Shown here piece after piece: positions 6,890 through 11,861 of a stretch of 11,861 nt of DNA. Position 1 is the first letter of the stretch. Each line of letters opens with the position of its first letter. Made by a program: the position numbers and the translations under genes. The notes under the pieces were generated by a model. That model was not told the origin of the DNA. It saw only the letters and a list, made by a program, of their open reading frames with translations, and did not search any database. This DNA comes from Basidiobolus heterosporus B8920 (lineage: Eukaryota > Basidiobolomycota > Basidiobolomycetes > Basidiobolales > Basidiobolaceae), in contig JNET01029530.1 in assembly GCA_000697455.1 (NCBI GenBank), positions 1 through 11,861 on the forward strand, written 5' to 3'.

Positions 6890-8458
6890 ATGAAGTAGTT
6901 TCTCTTTCCTCACAGCTGACCAACTTGATACAGTGACTAACGGTAAATAATTGCGCATAATAAGTGACGATCTGGCCTTAAAAAAAGATAGAAGAGGATT
7001 TGAAAAGCGTCGTGGACGGGGTAGAGGGCGTGGAAGAGGAAGAGGAAGGGGCAGAGGAAGCGGTATATACTAGATCTACATGCTTGTATTCATGTTTTGT
7101 AATTTTTTCTCACACTGTTCTCGATAGTTGCAGGCCTTTCTCCCGCTGGTCAACCCAATCAAGAGGAACAAATCAGCGATTCAGAAGAAGAGATCGAAGA
7201 ACAGAGTAGTACACAAAATTTCTCACGCAGAAAGCTACAGAGCAATGCGGCAAGATACGAAGAACCTACCCCTGAAGGTTGGTGTTTGATGGAATTGGTT
7301 GAGATATTCGCAACTCACACTCTTTCTAACATTTTGCAATAGAGGAAATGGAGATAGATGCTTTAGAAAGTGCTGAAAGAGAAATGAAAAGCTTACTTTC
7401 CTTACTGGAGAAAGCAGGTTCATAGGAATCGGAATTCTCGAATGATAGAAACCTCTTTCTGAGTTTTACTTCAATAGATGACAATATGGACGCTGAGGCT
7501 TACTTCAAATTCAAAGAAGAGAAAGAATGGAACGATTCAGATTCTAATGAGCCAGCAACGCCTAATCAGAAGGTTGGTCTCAGCCCTTTGAGCTTATTCA
7601 ACAACTTGATGCTAATATAAGCCAATACTTAGAATTATCAAACGTTTATGAGCATTGATTTCGACGATCTTCAGAGTTCCTTAAGAACACTCACAGTAAG
7701 TGAGCGACTTGAGCTTGAGGATGAGATAGAATGGAATGTAAGTCAGGAAAGGAGCATTATTGAGGATTAGTCTTCTAAAGCATGCCGCTTATAATACACA
7801 GGAAGGATTTAAGGATGAGGAGTACCTTCGACCCCCCGAAAAACCGTCGCAAATCATGAAACCCACGCCTTCACTCCCACGACTAGGGAATTCGCGACCT
7901 AACCACAACCTAGTCTCATCCACTGAAATCAAAAATCCTTCCACCAAGCCTTCTTTAAATAACACTCTGACATCTACATCTGCTACCAACCGAGCACCCT
8001 CGACTGTGATACATGGTAGCGAGAATCTTTGAGTTTGCACAAATTCTAACCAGCCAACTTATTCACTTTTCAAAACCAGACAATAAGAAGCAGTCGTCTT
8101 CGGAGAGTGACTCATCGCCATACAGCCGTTCACTTGACACTACGTCAACCAAAGGTATTTTCATAGCATAGCATGTAAAGGAGTAGATGCAAGAGCTGAT
8201 TCCATTTGCTTTCGAAGAAGACAAAGAAAAGGATGCAAATAATGCAGAGCTTGATTTTTTGTTATCGCTCGACGATTCAAAGGACACTCAAAGTAAGAAT
8301 TACAATGCTCGCTGATTTCTTTCTTTATTTTAACTCAAAAATGGGGTTTTCTAGTTCGGAAGCCTCTTGCAAATATACGACCCACATCACGCATACTCAA
8401 GAAGGAAGCCGCACAAAAAGATGATCTAGAGACTTGGCTAGATGATGTGTTAGGATAA
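6890..8458 (+). CDS. Aven-like protein, ten exons
   Basis: Exons I infer: 6890-6894, 6965-7062, 7134-7277, 7343-7417, 7478-7572, 7633-7737, 7802-8015, 8080-8154, 8218-8292, 8355-8458. They join in phase to 329 residues plus TAA. The nine introns are 60-71 nt, GT...AG, most with a CTAAC/CTAAT/CTGA-type branch site. Blocks appear in the order recalled for human Aven: N-terminal Arg-Gly run (R18-G33, eight RG pairs); FSRRKLQSNAARYEEP (64-79) for human YSKRKIVSNWDRYQD; FKFKEEKEWN (117-126) for FRFAEEKEWD; a SIDFDDLQSSLRTL block (146-159); AELDFLLSLDD (280-290) for EELDLLLNLD; and the end LETWLDDVLG for LEDWLDSMIS. Human Aven binds Bcl-xL and Apaf-1, activates ATM and binds G-quadruplex mRNA; the fungal role is unknown. 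Residues 175-260 are low-complexity. The start exon and the eighth intron's acceptor (8217 or 8220) are the least certain parts. Confidence 0.75.
7011..7058 (+). repeat. Arg-Gly codon repeat, G-rich
   Basis: Sixteen alternating Arg and Gly codons encode the RG box of the Aven-like protein. The coding strand is almost all purine, with G runs at 7018-7021, 7026-7028 and 7048-7051 and many GG pairs between, enough for a two-tier G-quadruplex in the mRNA. Arg codons mix CGN and AGR, so the repeat is not a recent pure DNA expansion. Confidence 0.75.
8324..8329 (-). terminator. Possible poly(A) signal of the MYND gene
   Basis: Read on the minus strand this is AATAAA, 171 nt past the MYND stop codon. 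It falls in the last intron of the Aven-like gene on the opposite strand, so using it would make the two transcripts overlap. Other, less canonical signals nearer the stop could be used instead. Confidence 0.3.
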
Positions 8459-8470
8459 GGCCCGTCTAAT

Positions 8471-8476
8471 AATAAA
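8471..8476 (+). terminator. Poly(A) signal of the Aven-like gene
   Basis: AATAAA starts 13 nt after the TAA of the Aven-like gene. Cleavage 10-30 nt further on would fall at or inside the 3' end of the opposite-strand MYND gene. Confidence 0.5.
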
Positions 8477-8499
8477 ATACGAGACTTTACATGAACAGG

Positions 8500-10029
8500 T
8501 TATTTTCCATACCCCAATACAAATGCGTTTGTGTAACAGGGCACAGAGAGTGAAGGCAAGAACCTCAAATAGGGTTGCCGGAAAGGGTTGATAGAGCACA
8601 TTAGACTGGGTGTCATCTCTACACGCTTTTTCAAAGACTCTCGTATCATATGACAACCCAATTCAGTATTTTCAACAAAGAACGTCCTTTTAGCATTGCT
8701 CAACTTGGTGAGCTCCTCTGGACTCATGATTGAAACTAAATCAGACATCTGGTAACCAATTACAACATCGGGTGGGAACTGGTCTATGGGGAACTTGGCG
8801 TAGGTTGTAGCGACAGTGTGGACTCGTACACATGACTCGAACTCCTCATTTTTGTATTCTTGTGAGAGGGAACCTGTCTTGTGAGCATCTTGGTGTATCA
8901 TGAATATGTCCAATGTAACACGGGGAAAGAGTGGCAGTAGTGCCTGGTAGATTGGTGCTAAACTGGGATGGTGTGGGTGCGAATTGACCAAATGGATACT
9001 AATGTACGAGCCAGGCGCGGTCGACACTTCGGTCGAGTATCCATCTCGACAGAGATGAGCAATGATATGGAATATGGTAAGCGGGTGTGTGAAGAGCAAC
9101 GCAGCTGGGTCCGAAAATGCCAGATTTTTTGCTTTGTAGAAGTCAGCCCAGCTGTAGATTGCCTTTGGTGTATCGGCGAATCCGGAGGATTTCTCTAATG
9201 GCTTATCAAAAGGGAGTAATGAACTGGCAATCCCACATAGACTCACAGGGTCTGCTACTTTACATGGAGTTTTATCAGCGGGACATGGAAGTCCATCGAG
9301 GAACTCCTCTCTCCAAAACCCTTTCCCATAAAAAGGTAGTGCTTCCTGTTCTGAGAGATTGCCCTCTTCAGTAAAGTAGCTTTCCTTGGTGAAGGTAAAT
9401 GGGAATTCAGTTAATTCTTTGGACTTTCCCATGGTTGACTTTAACAAGGAACAAAGTTTTTTATGTTGTTGCCAATCTTTGATTTGACACCCACGACCAC
9501 AATACTTCACTGCTTTACAGTGACCGCAACAAAACCGTTTTAATAGTTCGGCCCCGCACACATAACAAAGGGAGGTTGACGGCTTACGTCCTACCAGAGT
9601 CTTTACAGGGACCTCAGTAGGGGGCGCTTCTGCCGAGAGTTTGATATGTAATCTGTCCTTAAGCCAATTCGAAAGAGTATCCTTTTCCTTCTCCGGTAGA
9701 CTACAGTCATCTCTGGTGTCCCAATATATTTGCTCAGGACGTTGTGGTTGTGCATTTCGAAGCATCGGATAGGCTATAGCTCGGCAAATAACCAGATATA
9801 TCTCCTCAGCCGTAGGTACTTTGTCAAAACTTTCGAAGCCAACCATATCAAAGTCAGTATTCTTGACATTCACCAAATACTTGACTTGTTCGACTACTGC
9901 TGAAGCATCTTGAATCCCAAGTTGCCAAAAGAGAGGGAATTGAGGGGTTGTTGTGGCAATATCTAACGCCAACTCTTTTTCTTGTTCTCTTTCTATCTCC
10001 GAGAAAGGCACATTGGAAGAGGTATTCAT
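8500..10029 (-). CDS. MYND zinc-finger protein with Mss51-like C-terminal region
   Basis: This 509-residue protein has one MYND finger at about 155-193, with the full C-x2-C, C-x2-C, YC-x3-C and H-x3-C ligand pattern (CYVCG ... KKLC). MYND fingers usually bind short proline-containing peptides. The region from about 320 to the end resembles the C-terminal domain of yeast Mss51 and ZMYND15/17 proteins: a strand like SIHLVNS, a Leu/Pro-rich LAPIYQALLPLFPRV block, PPDVVIGYQ, an NPFRQP motif and a final CYTNAFVLGYG. Mss51 activates COX1 translation in yeast mitochondria, but the N-terminus here is acidic, not a mitochondrial presequence, so that role should not be assumed. Residues 1-154 match nothing I recognise. 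Start: ATG at 10029 with ACC before it; a GTG six codons earlier is not a eukaryotic start. Intronless. It converges on the Aven-like gene with 41 bp between stops. Confidence 0.85.
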   Translation of the reverse strand: MNTSSNVPFSEIEREQEKELALDIATTTPQFPLFWQLGIQDASAVVEQVKYLVNVKNTDFDMVGFESFDKVPTAEEIYLVICRAIAYPMLRNAQPQRPEQIYWDTRDDCSLPEKEKDTLSNWLKDRLHIKLSAEAPPTEVPVKTLVGRKPSTSLCYVCGAELLKRFCCGHCKAVKYCGRGCQIKDWQQHKKLCSLLKSTMGKSKELTEFPFTFTKESYFTEEGNLSEQEALPFYGKGFWREEFLDGLPCPADKTPCKVADPVSLCGIASSLLPFDKPLEKSSGFADTPKAIYSWADFYKAKNLAFSDPAALLFTHPLTIFHIIAHLCRDGYSTEVSTAPGSYISIHLVNSHPHHPSLAPIYQALLPLFPRVTLDIFMIHQDAHKTGSLSQEYKNEEFESCVRVHTVATTYAKFPIDQFPPDVVIGYQMSDLVSIMSPEELTKLSNAKRTFFVENTELGCHMIRESLKKRVEMTPSLMCSINPFRQPYLRFLPSLSVPCYTNAFVLGYGK

Positions 10030-10071
10030 GGTGATTTCTTGTCTCACTCTTCAACGCTAAAATGTTAAGCT

Positions 10072-10104
10072 TTAACAGCGATCAGTGTATTCTCCAATAT
10101 CCAT
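10072..10104 (-). other. Small upstream ORF before the MYND gene
   Basis: A minus-strand ATG at 10104 opens a ten-codon frame (MDIGEYTDRC) that stops 42 nt before the main ATG. It is the only other ATG between 10104 and 10029 on that strand. If the leader reaches this far it would be met first by scanning ribosomes. Confidence 0.3.
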
Positions 10105-10111
10105 GGAGAAT
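10089..10111 (-). promoter_or_regulatory. 8-bp hairpin in the probable MYND leader
   Basis: ATTCTCCA at 10089-10096 and TGGAGAAT at 10104-10111 are exact inverted repeats around a 7-nt loop. In the MYND transcript the uORF start codon would lie at the stem-loop junction. It could control translation, or be a DNA-level operator, or chance. Confidence 0.3.
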
Positions 10112-10332
10112 CAAACCAAATTGTCATCGTGATGAGGATTGACTCATACAATCCAACAATATTTGATCAGAGCAGAATTTAGCAGACATGCATGCATTTG
10201 TATGTAAGTAAAAAGGAAGAAAATCAATAACAAAGGCCTTCCACAAGGAATACTGGCCAGACAAGTTCCAGATAAATTTAATGCTCAGTGCGCCACCACC
10301 ATTGCAGCTACAGGAACGGTGACTTGAAATCA

Positions 10333-10359
10333 GATGCAACGGATGCGACGGATGCAACG
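10333..10359 (+). repeat. 9-bp tandem repeat, three copies
   Basis: GATGCAACG, GATGCGACG and GATGCAACG follow one another, with one base differing in the middle unit. The core ATGCAAC reappears in the opposite orientation 40 bp to the right. Confidence 0.8.
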
Positions 10360-10397
10360 GGGCCCATAATAGGGTTCGGTCTTATTGATTGGTATTG

Positions 10398-10429
10398 GTT
10401 GCATTGAATGTTGCATTAAATGTTGCATC
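10398..10429 (+). repeat. 12-bp tandem repeat, 2.7 copies, opposite-facing to the 9-bp array
   Basis: GTTGCATTGAAT, GTTGCATTAAAT and GTTGCATC are arrayed head to tail. Each starts with GTTGCAT, the reverse complement of the ATGCAAC core of the array at 10333-10359. The terminal GTTGCATCC (10422-10430) is an exact 9-bp inverted match to GGATGCAAC (10350-10358). Confidence 0.8.
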
Positions 10430-10690
10430 CTAATTTTGCTTGTGCCTCAAAATCCCCGATATAGACAGGCTTCATGGAGATTAACAAAACTTATAAAGCA
10501 ACGTTGACGGTGAGACTTAATACATGCCAATTGAGTAAGAAATCAAGCACGAGGTTTGGTAGTGTTTGCCTTCAATCAACTCCATTTCCAGTTAACAATC
10601 ATAACCTCCCAGTCGAGTTCTCCCTCGATCGTCACTAATTTTGCTGTATTTGACTCACTATTCCTATCCCCATTGCCATCTCCCTCCTTT

Positions 10691-10760
10691 GGTGTTTCTC
10701 ATTGTTTCCCATCCTTTCCCCTCCTTTCCTGTCCTTTCCCGCCCTTTCCCATTGTTTCTC
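10691..10760 (+). repeat. 10-bp-period pyrimidine tract
   Basis: Seven consecutive 10-bp units share the pattern of four variable bases followed by TTTCCC or a close variant (TTTCTC, TTTCCT). The best-matching units are the third to sixth, 10711-10750. The period equals about one DNA helical turn. It lies just upstream of a TATA box, where fungal promoters often carry CT-rich blocks. Confidence 0.75.
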
Positions 10761-10775
10761 ACATATTTGATAATT

Positions 10776-10782
10776 TATAAAT
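10776..10782 (+). promoter_or_regulatory. TATA box of the Sel1-repeat gene
   Basis: TATAAAT lies 132 bp upstream of the proposed ATG and 15 bp after the pyrimidine tract. A further TATAAAG at 10492-10498 is much farther away and less likely to serve this start. Confidence 0.45.
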
Positions 10783-10913
10783 CATTGACGCTCACTTCTA
10801 ATAACTAGCCTTAGACAGCACTTAACAATAGACCTCTTTTCTCTTGACCACCTTTTTAGAAGCTTTGCCCACGCTCCCTTAGATACAACACACACATTAA
10901 TAATACCCCCTTC

Positions 10914-11861
10914 ATGGTCGCCATAACTACCTATCTGGTAACTCGATCGAAGAAAATACTTCAACGACTCAACAGGAAATATCGTTCGAAAAAGACTTCT
11001 AGCGAAGAGAGCACACGTTTATTCAAGTTGGGCGAGAAGTATTTCTTTGGCAAAGGGCGAACCTCTAAGGAGGAGCGAAGAGCTGCTGAGTATTTTAAAC
11101 TTTCCGCTGAACTTGGGTGTCATCAGGCGCGAGGCGTATTAGCCTTTTGTTATGAGTTTGGTCTCGGGGTTAGAAAAGACTTTAAGCTATCTGAGATGAA
11201 CTACATAAAGGCTGCTGAGCATGATGACGGCCTGGCTCAAGCTCGATTGGCTTTTTTACGTAAATATGGCCGACCATCAGTTAAGATTGATTGGGTTGAA
11301 GCAGATTACTGGCAACAAAGTATTGAGAAACTAGGCAAGGATTCACTCAAATGGCTATTTACTGCTGCTGACCGAGAATCCAATCCATCTGCACAATACT
11401 GTCTAGGCGTCTGTTACCACGATGGAATAGGCGTTTCCAAGGATCCGGCTGAAGCCTTTAGATGGTACAAAAGGTCAGCTGAACAAGGCCATCCCCGGGG
11501 GCAGGGGATCCTTGGATACTGTTATGGTGAGGGCTTTGGCATAGAAAAGGATGAAGTAGAGGCCATGAGATGGTATCGTAAAGCAGCAGAACAAGGCGAA
11601 TCGGTAGCAATATACAACGTTGGATACTGTTACGAAGATGGTATTGGAGTGAAGAAGGATCCAGAGCAAGCCGTTAAATGGTATCGAGTTTCTGCCGAAC
11701 AGGGAAATGCGTTTGCTCAAAACTCTCTTGGTTACTGTTACGAAGATGGAATCGGTGTAAAAAAGGACTTACTCAAAGCTTCTGAATGGTATCGCTGTTC
11801 TGCTCAACAAGGATACCCATGGGCTGAGTGCAATCTTGGTTACTGCTACCAGAACGGCATT
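10914..11861 (+). CDS. Sel1-repeat protein, 3' end outside the window
   Basis: The frame runs 316 codons from ATG 10914 to the window edge without a stop. After a short basic N-terminus come Sel1-like repeats, TPR-related helix pairs that act as protein-binding scaffolds. Two slightly divergent repeats lead (about residues 35-110), then a poorly matching stretch (about 111-160), then four full clear repeats of LGYCYEDGIGVKKD...WYRxSAEQG type and the start of a fifth. The clear ones are in exact 108-nt register (Gly codons at 11406, 11514, 11622, 11730, 11838). Yeast relatives include Hrd3 and Skt5/Chs4, but nothing here points to either, and early-diverging fungi have many unassigned Sel1 proteins. 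The frame is open back to 10860, and 10914 is its first ATG; a spliced upstream exon is possible. No signal peptide is apparent. Confidence 0.9.
   Translation, partial: MVAITTYLVTRSKKILQRLNRKYRSKKTSSEESTRLFKLGEKYFFGKGRTSKEERRAAEYFKLSAELGCHQARGVLAFCYEFGLGVRKDFKLSEMNYIKAAEHDDGLAQARLAFLRKYGRPSVKIDWVEADYWQQSIEKLGKDSLKWLFTAADRESNPSAQYCLGVCYHDGIGVSKDPAEAFRWYKRSAEQGHPRGQGILGYCYGEGFGIEKDEVEAMRWYRKAAEQGESVAIYNVGYCYEDGIGVKKDPEQAVKWYRVSAEQGNAFAQNSLGYCYEDGIGVKKDLLKASEWYRCSAQQGYPWAECNLGYCYQNGI
11394..11861 (+). repeat. 108-bp tandem repeats within the Sel1 gene
   Basis: Four full units and part of a fifth match the 36-residue Sel1 repeat. The units starting near 11610 and 11718 are most alike, sharing the block GYCYEDGIGVKKD with mainly synonymous differences, which suggests duplication followed by selection on protein sequence. 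Confidence 0.8.

Larger units (their letters stand above)
10030..10913. other. Divergent promoter region between the MYND and Sel1 genes
   Basis: This 884-bp spacer separates two genes that point away from each other, so it must hold both promoters. I see no coding sequence. It contains a hairpin with a small uORF near the MYND start, two opposite-facing repeat arrays, tandem inverted CCAAT boxes (ATTGG at 10388-10392 and 10394-10398), TATA-like motifs at 10492-10498 and 10776-10782, and a phased pyrimidine tract. Confidence 0.7.

Noticed and set aside
7000-7209. Glu-rich open frame over the RG repeat
   Set aside because: It is the alternate frame of the Arg-Gly codons, begins at TTG and crosses a proposed intron; the RG frame is supported by downstream exons.
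8187-8217. Alternative acceptors (8186 and 8193) for the eighth intron of the Aven-like gene
   Set aside because: 8186 breaks the reading phase and 8193 would make a 39-nt intron, far below the 60-71 nt of the other introns.
10556-10780. Plus-strand open frame over the pyrimidine tract
   Set aside because: It starts with GTG, and its second half is Ser/Pro/Phe produced by the CT-rich repeat, so it has no sign of coding selection.

Overview
The window looks like nuclear DNA of a filamentous, probably early-diverging fungus. The evidence is a Ste12 factor that joins an STE domain to two C2H2 fingers (the filamentous-fungal form, unlike budding yeast), a PDI ending in HDEL, 60-71 nt introns with GT...AG ends and CTAAC/CTAAT-like branch points, and a Sel1-repeat protein of a kind common in Mucoromycota and Zoopagomycota. 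A Basidiobolus-, Conidiobolus- or Mucoromycota-like source is plausible but cannot be fixed by reading alone.

Layout. 1-2145 is gene-poor: I recognise no gene except a doubtful terminal exon at the left edge, and its right part is the promoter of the next gene. 2146-3705 (+) is an intronless STE12/SteA-type transcription factor. 3706-5083 is intergenic and holds the PDI promoter. 5084-6574 (+) is an intronless ER protein disulfide isomerase. 6890-8458 (+) is a gene in ten small exons that I read as a fungal homologue of Aven, the animal cell-death and translation regulator. 8500-10029 (-) is an intronless MYND-finger protein with an Mss51-like C-terminal region; it converges on Aven with only 41 bp between stop codons. 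10030-10913 is a divergent promoter region rich in short repeats. 10914-11861 (+) is the 5' part of a Sel1-repeat protein that runs off the window.

The genes do not form an operon or an obvious pathway; this is ordinary fungal gene order. STE12 would act downstream of a pheromone/filamentation MAP kinase cascade, PDI in secretory protein folding, and Aven and the MYND protein may touch translation or mitochondrial control, the latter only by family analogy. The most useful results are the hand-built Aven gene model, which no single open reading frame reveals; the exact pheromone response element next to the TATA box of STE12; and the paired opposite-facing repeat arrays plus a 10-bp-phased pyrimidine tract in the MYND/Sel1 divergent promoter.
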